In this document: one piece after another, positions 1 through 10,189 of the stretch
Numbering within the stretch: the stretch's first letter is position 1
How the letters are laid out: the number at the start of each line of letters is the position of its first letter
Assembly: GCA_001630475.1 (NCBI GenBank)
Contig: KV419402.1
Location: 885,691 to 949,690 of the forward strand
DNA length: 64,000 nt
Source: Sistotremastrum niveocremeum HHB9708
Lineage: Eukaryota; Basidiomycota; Agaricomycetes; Sistotremastrales; Sistotremastraceae
Reading direction: 5' to 3'
Translations under genes and position numbers: made by a program
The notes under the pieces: generated by a model
The model's input: the letters and a program-made list of their open reading frames with translations, nothing else
The model's database searches: none
Told to the model about the DNA's origin: nothing

Positions 1-27
1 AATTTGACAATGAAGGAAATCTTGATC

Positions 28-53
28 GTGGGGTAATGCGGGGTAATGCGGGG
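28..53 (+). promoter_or_regulatory. Three CreA/Mig1-like SYGGRG motifs, 10-bp period
   Basis: GTGGGG at 28-33 and GCGGGG at 38-43 and 48-53 lie in a short tandem array with a unit of GGGGTAATGC. All three fit SYGGRG, the known site of the CreA/Mig1 carbon-catabolite repressors. The motif is short and common, and the array is about 1.45 kb from the oxidase start codon, so its function is only suggested by context. Confidence 0.25.
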
Positions 54-1426
54 TATTAGTGCTCGTGCTCCTCCGACTCCGGAGTCCGAGTCCTCGACGA
101 TTCTCTGGCCCCTCTTTCCCGGATCATCCGAGAAATGCACCCTTTACTCTTTTGACACAGCAAAGGCATCTCCCTCTCATCGCTTGGGTCATAATGATAC
201 CGCGACGCAGCATCTCAGTTGATTCGAGGTGCTTCCAGAGTATAGAAGCTCAGGTCTGAGATAGTAGCCCAAGAAGAGAGGAACCTTCGAGATGAGCTGC
301 ATTCGTAAAGCTGCGGCACCGGCGGAGCTCAAACGGACTGCCGCTGAAATGGTTCGTTCGTGTTGGATACTCAAGAGGACAATATACTCCCGGGGTCATG
401 GGAACAAAAATCAAGTGAGCGATTTGATTTTGATCTTGGACAAGTTCAATGACGCTCGGCAGGGTGCTGATAGTGCTTAAACACGACACTATCATTGCGG
501 TTTGTTCCTGATCAGACATTTAGACTGGAGTCCTTGACAACGGGAAAATAGCCAGGTCGGGATGCGTGCCTTCGGATACAGAGCATATGACCTTGGCGAA
601 AGTCAGATTACATCCAAGTAATGACATGGGAGGCCGTACGATCACAGGTTCTGCCGTTGGAGTCCTCATCCGCCTTCTTGATAATACAAAGGGATCTCAC
701 GAGGACGCGGGTTGCTTGAGGCCTTCCGCTTCCCCGTGCCAATTACTGCAATTCCGACCGTCGAGCATATCGAGTAGCGCAGAGGAACAAGGCTGCTTAT
801 GGGTTCGACTCATTGAACTGGAAGTCGACGACGACTCTAAGACTTCATGTATAACCATGAGCTGCAGAAGGCGATGTGGTTCCAGGTAGGACGAAGGGAA
901 CATCCGGTTTCCGCCTTCCCGACCCTGATAAACTCAGCTTGCAATTGAACTCGAAGCATGGCTGTCTACTGCGAGGTCCGTGTGGTCTCACATTTCCAAT
1001 TTCAGTGATTCAAAAACACTCTCGACACTCATAGATGTAACTTTGTTGTAACGTTCATATGGGGGCAACAGAGAGCGAGCTGAAGAATCTAGCCTTGCTG
1101 CCGATCGGCTGGTCTTCTGCGTTCCAAGTTGGAGATCGGTACATTATATCGGGTATGCGACCATTCACGCATTGAAATACTAGGTTCGAGACAATTTGGC
1201 TACCCTGAAAAGAGACTAGTAGAAGAATTGTTGTGCTCAATATGACCGCATGACCTCTCACGCCTGGATCTTGCCAGAGACCCCTCTCTCAGCGCCACTG
1301 GCCGAGGGAAGGTCATCTGTACCCTCTCACTATTTCGGTCCGCGAAGTATTCTATACCAAGGATCATCATTTGTTCCTTTGTTGTGTAGGCCCTGATGCT
1401 CCACGCACCTGTCTCCGAAAGACCCA

Positions 1427-1433
1427 TATATAA
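1427..1433 (+). promoter_or_regulatory. TATA-like box of the alcohol oxidase gene
   Basis: TATATAA sits 77 bases upstream of the start codon at 1510, a usual distance for a strongly expressed fungal gene with a short leader. The leader between them is CT-rich and ends in a good Kozak context (CATAAACAATG). Confidence 0.5.
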
Positions 1434-1509
1434 CCTCCAGACGTTGGTTATCTGAAACACGGGATATCTACTCTCCCTCCTTTAGTTTCAGTCTCGAATA
1501 TCATAAACA

Positions 1510-4500
1510 ATGCGCCCTCAAGATACCGAAGTCGATGTCGTCGTGGCTGGGTATGTCTAAAGCTCCGCCGGTCTCACTTCCAATTCGACTAATGTTTGCT
1601 TCACAGAGGTGGCCCGGCAGGTCAGATTACTCGTCTTCTTCACCACAATATGATGTCGAGATAGTACCTATAGGCTGTGTTGTGGCCGGACGCCTTGCTT
1701 ATGCCGACCCTAATCTCCAAGTCATGCTTGTCGAAGGTGAGACATACCGCTACATAGTAATACAGAGCACTAAAGCACAACATGTAGGCGGTAGCAACAA
1801 CAGAGACGACCCTTGGGTCTACAGGTGAGTCATTTGGAAGGATATGCTGAGAGTTTGGATAATAACTGTCGAAAAAAACAGGCCTGGCATTTATCCCAGG
1901 GTTAGTAAACCATACTATGAGTTCTGATGACGTTAACTTCATCCTTTACCTCTAGAACATGCAAAGAGACGGCATGTGTGTTATTCTCTGAACGCCCCAT
2001 TACCACCTCTCATCAGAAAACTCAGAAACGAGAAGGCAACCTTCTATGTAGATACTAAGGAATCTTCGTATATGCGCGGTCGTAAAAGTATTGTGCCGTA
2101 CGTCATTTTTGGTTGGTCGATATCTTATATTCATACATGATACCAGTTGCGCCAATATTCTTGGTCAGCTCTGCCCTTTTCTTGTCAGATTACGTTGCAG
2201 ACGAGTTGATGCCATGAAATTCCAGGTGGAGGCAGCAGTATCAATTTCCAGGTACGAGTAGCCATTTATGTCGACGATACAATTCTAATAGATCCTAGAT
2301 GTACACAAGAGTGGGTATCACGTACGCTGCATGACGTAATATTTACGAGATCGTATAGGCCTCAGCCTCAGATTGGGATGACTTCAAAACCGAAGGATGG
2401 ACGGCCGAAGGTCAAGCTCACTCTTTCTCAATTTATATGATTGATACTCAAGCCGCCGCAGATTTGAAGCCTTTGATGAAGCGGGTAATAGTTTTCCCGA
2501 CACTGTTTCGCTCTCTCGTGCCTGACCGTTTCTGTTCAGCTCGAAAACTATCAGAAACCTTGTAACAACGATACGCACGGTTATGATGGCCCCATATCCA
2601 TCTCAAATGGTGGATCTATCACTCCCTTGGCTTGGGACTTCCTTCGCGCAGCCGATGCCATCGGCGTGCCATATTCGGACGATATCCAAGGTAAGCCTTA
2701 GTTACAAACGTTGGCGAGATATCGCGCTAAAATATCCTAGATCTCGACACTGCGCACGGTAGCGAAATCTGGGCAAAGTATATCAACAGACACACTGGAC
2801 GCCGTAGTGATGCCGCTACAGGTAAACTACCTATTAATCATTTTACTTAAAAAGTCTAACATTCCATATAGCCTATGTGCACAGCGTCATGGACATCCAA
2901 ACTAACCTTCACCTCAGTGTCAACTCTCGTGTTTCGCGAGTTATTTTCGAAGGAACCAAGGCAGTTGGTGTGGCCTTCGTCGGTCCTCGCAACCGAGTAC
3001 ACGCTGGTCAAGTCCGCGAACACATCGTCCGTGCACGCAAATGCGTCGTCCTTTCGTCAGGCACTCTGGGAACTCCTCAGATCCTTGAGCGCTCTGGTGT
3101 CGGCAATGCCCAGATCCTCAAGGTAAAGTACAGATTGATCTCTTTCTCGTCGTCATCTTATGTCAAATAATAGGGTCTTGATATCAAAGTCGTTTCTGAC
3201 CTTCCCGGTGTCGGAGAGCAATATCAGGACCATTACACTACTCTTTCTATCTACCGCGTCAGCAACGAGAGCGTCACAACCGACGACTTCCTCAGAGGCG
3301 ACAAAGAAACACAAGAGAGACTCTTCGCTCAGTGGGAGGTAAGACAACCGGGCCCGGCAATAAATTGGAATTATGGGATATTAAACCTCAATTATTATAG
3401 ACCAGTCCCGAAAAGGCCCTCCTCTCTTCCAATTGTATCGATGCCGGCTTCAAGATCCGACCAACAGAAGAGGAGCTCAAGGAGATGGGTCCCGAGTTCA
3501 ACCAGCTCTGGAATACTTACTTCAAGGACAAGCCCGACAAGCCCGTCATGTCAGTAGCCCGTCGTCCTCAACTGCTCTTAAATTAATATTTGATTAGGTT
3601 CGGCTCCATCGTTTCCGGTGCCTATGCCGACCACTCTCTCCTCCCCCCTGGGAAATATATCACGATGTTCCAATACCTCGAATATCCTGCCAGTCGTGGC
3701 AAGGTTAGCGCTTTGCACCTCACACAAAGAATCAGCCTTTTTAAAATATAGCGCAGATCCACATCTCCTCTGCGAACCCTTACGTGGAGCCTCACTTCGA
3801 TAGCGGTTTCATGAACAACAAAGCTGACTTCGCTCCTATCCGCTGGAGTTACAAGAAGTGCAGAGAGGTCGCCAGACGCATGGACGGTCAGTCATAATAA
3901 CAACCAGTCTTCTTCCTATAACTCATCATATGTCTGTCTCAGCCTTCCGCGGAGAATTGACTTCTCACCACCCTCACTTCCACCCCGCTAGCCCGGCCGC
4001 TGTAAGAGATATTGATATCCAGACTGCCAAGCAGATGCTTCCTAACGGCTTGACCGTCGGCATTCATATGGGTATGCTCATCTTCTGGAATTAGAGCCTC
4101 CGATTAATCGGTTTCCAGGCACGTGGCATCGTCCCAGCGAGCCGTACGACCCTAAGCGCGTCATCGACGATATCGTCTACACCCCGGAAGACGACAAGGC
4201 CATCGACGACTGGATCGCCGGTACGTTCTCTGAGCGTCTTGATATTATCGTGCTTATAAAAACGATACTAGATCATGTTGAGACGACCTGGCATTCTCTC
4301 GGCACATGTGCCATGAAGCCTCGCGAAGAAGGTGGTGTCGTTGACAAACGTTTGAACGTGTACGGAACCCAGAACCTCAAGTGCGTCGACTTGTCGATCT
4401 GCCCTGACAACCTCGGCACCAACACGTAAGCTCTTATCGCAAACAAAGATATAAAATACTTAAATTCCTTTCAGATACTCCTCCGCTCTCCTTGTTGGTG

Positions 4501-4673
4501 AGAAGGGAGCTGATCTCCTCGCGGAGGACCTCGGTTCGTGATTCTTCTTATGGCACTATAATTGAGCTGACTTGTTTGCAGGTCTCAAAGTCAGAGTTCC
4601 ACATGCTCCCGTCCCGCACGCTCCTGTCCAGACTGGAAAGAGAGCTGGTCCTTTGCCTCGCTTCGCTGCGTAA
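1510..4673 (+). CDS. AOX1: Alcohol (methanol) oxidase, GMC oxidoreductase family
   Basis: FAD-dependent oxidase of short primary alcohols to aldehyde and H2O2, of the GMC family. The spliced product starts MRPQDTEVDVVVAG and joins to GGPAG, the FAD dinucleotide-binding loop, then follows the fungal methanol oxidase pattern throughout: VEGGSNNRDDPWVYRPGIYP, NILGGGSSINFQ, SGTLGTPQILERSGVGN and, near the C-terminus, WHSLGTCAMKPREEGG with the catalytic His and DNLGTNTYSSAL with the partner Asn. It ends LPRFAA. More than fifteen introns interrupt it. By my model the first exons are 1510-1550, 1607-1620, 1674-1736, 1788-1824, 1882-1900, 1956-1975, 2026-2097, 2147-2163, 2226-2251, 2299-2310, 2359-2410 and 2462-2484. 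In basidiomycetes this enzyme is linked to methanol released during lignin demethylation and to peroxide supply. No SKL- or ARF-type peroxisomal signal is seen at the C-terminus. Family assignment is firm; individual splice sites are less so. Confidence 0.93.
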
Positions 4674-5128
4674 ACACGTATGCATTTACTTCAACAAATG
4701 GTATCTTCGTCAAGGTGAAAAGTGTAACATCAGAATCGTTTATGGCGTCATCGGCGTCTGTCGTATGTACAATTTTGTATCAGTATTTCAATTTTCATAG
4801 CGAAGAAAAGACACAAAATGAAATTCATTGTACCACATTATTATTTTTGGCACACATTTTCATATTTGAGCGGCAAGCCAGATCATGAAGTGACCGAATT
4901 TCCGTGAAGCCGAGGCAATTTGGCGGAGAACAAATCTGCAGATGACATTGTTGAAGATATACCACACTACAATCACAAGATCGACCAGTTATGTACACTT
5001 CCCCATGGGCTTTCATTCTGCAAACCAAAACACGAGCGAGTCACATTACACTGCAAATAAAAAAAATCGACAACGATAAAGTGATTTGGATACAGAGAAA
5101 AAAATAGAACACAAGCGAGAAGAACGAA
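4674..5128. other. Convergent intergenic region between alcohol oxidase and SUMO genes
   Basis: The two genes converge here, so this is the space of two 3' untranslated regions. It is AT-rich, and I see no gene or structured element in it. Confidence 0.5.
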
Positions 5129-5703
5129 CTACAGAGTTCCGCCGACCTCTAGATAAGCAAGTAGTAAATAACGTGAATATGGCACACGAAAGGAGAAGGC
5201 ACATACGTTCCACCATCACATCGATCGTATCTGAACGGGAGCGTGAGGTCAGGGATCAACTCAGGCAATTGGCGAAGCACGGGATCTCGTACCGTTGTCA
5301 TCCATATTCAATGACGCGGGTGTATCGTCTTCTTGAATTCTGTCGCCCTCGTACAAAAATCTACGGAGCAGTCGTTGAATAGGCCACGAGCATGTCAACA
5401 GGGCGGTGGAACCGACCTGATGGTTTGAATGTCCTTCCCGACTTTGTTGGCATAAGCTCCTTGCAGCTTGCTCAACTTCGTATTACGCTTGATCTTGAAG
5501 AAGACCTCTTCTCCAGTCGAAGTCAGCACCTACAGTGAACAGAAGAACATCAGATCGCGTCCAGAGAGAGTCGAGCCGCCCCATCTGAGCGGTTAATGAT
5601 GACTGACCTTGATGTTAATCGGTGCGTTGGGATCTTCAGTTTTGGGAGTAGCGTCCTCACCGCCGCCGTCGTAGGGAGGATTTTGTCCTTCTTGGTCTGA
5701 CAT
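5129..5703 (-). CDS. SMT3: SUMO (small ubiquitin-like modifier) precursor
   Basis: Small modifier that is conjugated to lysines of target proteins through E1, E2 (Ubc9) and E3 enzymes. The spliced product is about 106 residues: an acidic disordered N-terminus (MSDQEGQNPPYDGGGED), then the ubiquitin fold with INIKVLTSTGEEVFFKIKR, the helix KLSKLQGAYANKVGKDI, FLYEGDRIQEDDTPASL and DTIDVMVEQVGGTL. The diglycine needed for conjugation is followed by a two-residue tail (TL) that a SUMO protease must remove. I infer four introns, the first with its donor just below 5608 and the last leaving only the end of the protein, including VGGTL, in the final exon. The residue pattern FLYEGDRI is typical of SUMO and not of ubiquitin. 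The gene converges on the alcohol oxidase gene. Confidence 0.93.
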
Positions 5704-6693
5704 TGACGATGAGATAACGTACAAGGAGAGATGGGGGTTTTATCGTCGGTCGCTCAGCCCTGACTCTGGCTTTTTGAGTTCGCGCGACGGAGTTGGAACT
5801 CCGATCATTCTCTTTCTTGCCTCTCGACAAGATGGTGGCATATACTGTTTTGTTGTTCCTGGGAAATCTATGACAACAACAAATTTTGTGCCACCTTCGC
5901 TTTCCTGATATTCTGATCCAGTCCTGTCACGAAACAAACTCCGGTTTCTTTGAGCATTGCTGAGTACTACCTATTCAGAGGCTATCCTTGTCCTCGGTCT
6001 ACGTATGACTGCATAAATCAGGACTTGACATACTGCACGGCACCTATCTGTGTTTCAGTGTCTCCTGAATGACATTGTACGGCGAAAGCGGGGACTTGTT
6101 ATAAACCAGGCATGGTTACCGACAATTTCCGCCAACAAGAATTTTCTAGATCTCGGTTGCGAACCCTGCCAATCCTTTTCAGACATTCATTGTATGATTT
6201 GGCATCATCAACTGTGTCGTTCATGCCACTCCTTTGTTTCGAGTCGATCCGTCGACAGTGGCCTACCCTCTGCCTCGTGTCGAAGCTAGAACGCAGATCT
6301 GTGGCAGATGTTGCTTGGTTGCCTTCATGTGTCTCTCTTCATTGGCTCAGGTCTTTCTCAGAAAATATGGTGCCCAATCGTCGGAAAGGAGAGACGGTAA
6401 AATCGATATATTCGCAGCTCGATAGAGAATGTGAGTTGACTGAGATATAGCAAATGGATCTGACCTGCTAGACCCCAGGAGTTCTTAGCTGCGCAGAAAT
6501 GCCAGTCTAAGTTCGGGGCAATCGATGGCCAGCTCTGCAGTGTGCAGGGAATCTTGTGCTTCTTAGCCAATTATAATTCACCGGTTTTGTTTCCTTAACA
6601 CCCTCTATTCTATATTACACGTACACCGCCAATATAGTACCAATAATGGACCACATACAGTATTATATACCAATATCATCTCTATCAACCACG
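5704..6693. other. Intergenic region, SUMO promoter and 3' flank of the BAR-like gene
   Basis: Plus-strand open frames at 6050-6450 overlap each other in different frames and match no family I know. The first 100 or so bases beside 5703 should carry the SUMO promoter. Nothing else can be supported. Confidence 0.4.
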
Positions 6694-9579
6694 CTATATT
6701 TTCCCCGCCTTACTCAACCTCTTGTCAGCCTTCGAAAGCAACTTCCTAGCTTGAGCGTACTCCGTATCATCGTCACTACTATCCTCCCAGACATCCTTAT
6801 CCTTCGTCGAATTCCGAATCGACCAATCGCCCACTTGGATCTTCCCACCAGGGGGTGCATCTCGACCCCATGAATTATCCCTCTCTTCGTCGTCATCCAA
6901 TGCAGGAGGTGTAGGCGAAAAGGTAGGATGAGGCGCCATCCGGACGCTCTTTCTTCTCGATGGTTGACTCCCCGTCCCGCTCCCGCTACCCCTGGCTGTT
7001 GAATTGGATGATAGCTCATCCCGATCGTCGATCTCTAGTCTCGCAAGAGCAGGCTTATCTTTCCCGATGGGAGGAGGAGCTTGAGATGACGAAGGGGCCG
7101 TATAAGTGTGAGGAACAACGGGTGACAGTTCGGTCTTATCGTCATCCTCTTCGCCATCCAGATCTTCTTGTCCGGTCTCGTAAGCCGAAGAGATCGATTC
7201 AGTGTCAGCTGTATCTTCAGGCGCATGAGGAATGGAGGACATTCCTGGACGCGCGGTCCGTACGGGCGACGGCGAACGATTCCGAAGGGCAGACTTCAAA
7301 GGAATGGGAGGAGCGGTGGAACCTTGTGCAGTTCTCGCTTGAGGAGAGAGAAGAACAGGTGTCGCAGCTGACGTAAGAACATTCGCTGGGGTCGTGTTAA
7401 TCGCGGAGACGCTCGGCTTCATAGTCGCAGAAGAAGAAGAGGGGGTAGGTGCCACCTGAGGAAGAGTCGAAGGAGAGGGTAGGAGGGGGACTTGTCCAAC
7501 GCTGACGCTCGGCGGAGCCTTTGGAACCTCGATCTTGTTCTCTGGAGGCTCCCGTATCTCGTTACCCCAAGCATCGCGATTAGTGCTATGAGAGACACCT
7601 TCAACAATGCTCATGAGACTTTGGCTTCCTCCACTATTCAAGATCGAAGTCGGCCCCGCCTTCGATGCTCGTTTCCCTGAATTGCTCCTCTTGACCGATC
7701 CTGAACGTACTGTAGATGCGCCAGACTCAGATTGGACAGGACTCGCAGGGTTGGGCGAAGCAGCTCTGGGAAGATCGGTATCCGAAGAGTGCAATGACTT
7801 CGTAGGATTCTGAGTCTGGGTATCTGGATTCTGGGAAGGCTTGGAAGTTCGGATAGGAGGCGAGATGGATCCAGTCGACAAAGGTCGGGCTTTGCCCTTT
7901 CCTTTCCCTTTCGGCGAAGACGATACAACGCCATCCGTATGATACCCAGTCGGTAGAGAAGGTGATCCTTCAGGAGTCGCTTTTCTCGTTGAGCCTTTCT
8001 TCCTCAGTTTTGTAGAATCCTTAGGTGTCCCGTCGGCCGGTGGCTTGGGCAGATACTTGGCTTCTCTACTCAATCTCTCGTAGTCGATCGTGATGCCAGC
8101 ATCCTCTCTGTCTGAATCGTCGTCGCCACGTCTGGCTCTAGCAAGATTACGATCTGTCCGCGTACTCCATCTTTTCGAGTTGGAGCGTTCGACGGGTGAA
8201 GAAGGTTCGCTGACAACGCTGCCGCTCGATCGAGGTCCCCTGAAGAGATTGGCGATACTGCCAAAGAACGAGCTTGATTCGGATCTTTTCCTGACTTGTT
8301 GCTCTCGTTCTTTCTGACGGGCAGCATATGAAGGGCGGACGCCAAGGTCGGAACGCGTCGATGACTTTTGGGGGAAATGGACATGAGAAGTGGGTTTGGT
8401 TGATTGAGCGGAAGCGAAGCGTGGGTTCTCCACAACTTCAACAGCTTGTTCGTCTTCACTGGTGTCACTGCTCTCGTCCGGAGAGAGTGCTATGGGCTTA
8501 GACAACGGGGAGCGAATGGGCATGGCATGATCCGAGACTGAATGGGGAGGATCCAGGTTGAATTTGAGAGGTGGTAGTGGAGGTGGAGGTTCGGACTCGA
8601 CGCTTGTACTCCCTCGACCGTAGTTCAGCTGAGACGCTGAGATGGACGGAGTAATTGAGGAGATATCCGAGCCCGTATGATCAGGATATAGATGTTTTGA
8701 CAAGGACGAATGGCGAATATGAGAACCTGAAAGCGATTCAGAAACGAAATCAGCAATCAAGAATAAATAAATCTCGCACGGTAGCGCAGAAAGATAAGCG
8801 AAAGGCACAAGAAATTGTTGGCAAAGAACCATAAAGCTGCATTGAAGGAGTAACTTACCATTGCCGTTCGCCATTGATGAACCCATTCCTTCAAGGGCGC
8901 TTATGCCCTCTTTGCCCATTTCTCCCCAAGCCCAACCACATTCGACCATAGCTCTGCACCTCTGATGCAGTCCTTCTCGTACAAGAGAAATTCGGGCGAC
9001 CTCCAGTTCCTGCTCTTTGTCCGCGAGCACCGTCTCGCATGACTGAAGTTCGGATTTAGCAACGCTAAGTTTTGAACCGGCGTCTTTCGAGTATGAAGAG
9101 GTTGGAGAAGGTGGTCCGCCGATTAGAGAATCTCTTGTAGGCTTTTGAGATTTAGAGGCTTTGATAAGCCGATTGACGCTGAAAACTGTCAGAAATAACT
9201 AACAATAAAGCAAGGGAACAACTCACAGAATTTCTCGATCCCGCATGATATTTCCAACTTCATCCTCAAGATCTTTGAGGATGGAAAGTTTGTCCCTCCA
9301 TTGTTCGATAGATTCCGTGTATTTTCGCAGTGCCTCGTCTGCCCCCGCTAGTGAAGCAGCAACTTTGAGAATCACGTGCGAACTGGCTGGATGTGAAGCT
9401 GAGGCATAAGCTTGAAGAGAAGCGAGGGAAGATTGTGAAGTTTCAATAGTGGATATTATAGAATGAGTGTAATCCTTTTCGTGTCTGAGGAGGTTTGTGA
9501 GAAGACGTGAGTCCGCTGGCTGTAGGTGCATTAGCTTGGTGCAAGAATATAGATGCAAACTGCTCACCCTATGGACCAT
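6694..9579 (-). CDS. Coiled-coil BAR/IMD-like protein with long disordered tail
   Basis: Large protein of roughly 900 residues. Exon 1 encodes only MVHR and an intron of about 45 bases follows, joining to PADSRLLTNLLRHEKDY. Residues 5 to about 210 are helical with heptad-like Leu/Ile spacing (SIISTIETSQSSLASLQAY, WRDKLSILKDLEDEVGNIM, SELQSCETVLADKEQELEV), ending in CRAMVECGWAWGEMGKE. This resembles membrane-bending BAR or IMD helical bundles such as fungal Ivy1-like proteins, though the subfamily is uncertain. The remaining part, about 650 residues, is Ser/Pro-rich and low in complexity, with many basic and SP motifs that could be phosphorylated, and ends in an acidic patch (DSSDDDTEY) plus the short helix ARKLLSKADKRLSKAGKI. 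Two further introns lie near 8730-8860 and 9180-9228. A scaffold role at membranes is inference. Confidence 0.75.
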
Positions 9580-10189
9580 TTTGTAAAATATTAAAGAGGG
9601 TAATTGAGATGTTGATGGTGGTTTCGAAACGTCAGGAGGGGGGACGAGAGGTGCCCCTGAACCTCGAGCGAAGTACGCCGACTGTACTACTCAGTAGCAG
9701 CGGTTGCAGTGTAGAGATCAAATGTCGAGTACAAGCAGAGACCGGGAGTAGATATGAGAGCGGTCAAAGATGGCCTAGTAGTCTTGAGTCTGAGAGAGGG
9801 TGGGGGAAGTAAAGAAAGTGACGACAACGTTCGAGGTTAAGAGCGATCGGCGGCCTCGACGGACGCGGATATTGTCCCGCGTCTCGGAAGTGAGTCTACC
9901 AAACAAAACAAAACACCGCCCGATCCTAGCCGAGACATGTAGCAGAGTGATGTCATTGGCATCATCATTACAAGAAAATACAAATCTAGTCCAAGTCGGT
10001 CTAACATCGCCAGGAACAGAACAGGGACGGGAATACTACTACTAAGGCTACTTTACTTAGGAAATAATAAGCTCGCGGATCCAGCACTACAGAGCACCTA
10101 CTGTACAGTCTGTACAGACCAACAAAACAATAAGAATTAGGGCTAGTATAAATGAACGGCGTCCAGCTCATCCGTTGAAATTGATTGAA
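9580..10189. other. Promoter of the BAR-like gene and 3' flank of the SNF2 gene
   Basis: Both neighbours are on the minus strand, so this holds the promoter of the BAR-like gene and the end of the SNF2 transcript. Short plus-strand frames (9507-9812, 9800-10045) have no family resemblance and are taken as chance. Confidence 0.45.

Larger units (their letters stand above)
1..1509. other. Upstream region of the alcohol oxidase gene
   Basis: No protein of recognisable family is encoded here; the open frames are short and mutually overlapping on both strands. The stretch is best read as the 5' regulatory region of the alcohol oxidase gene. It holds a TATA-like box and, at its far end, a run of three SYGGRG-type motifs, both listed separately. 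I cannot exclude a neighbouring gene whose end lies left of the window. Confidence 0.5.

Noticed and set aside
780-812. tRNA-like words (GTAGCGCAGAGG followed by GGGTTCGACTC)
   Set aside because: The A-box lacks its GG, the spacing between the boxes is too short and no acceptor stem can be folded.
7035-8468. Several long secondary open frames on both strands
   Set aside because: They are shadows of the Ser/Pro-rich coding region of the BAR-like gene and differ from it only in frame.
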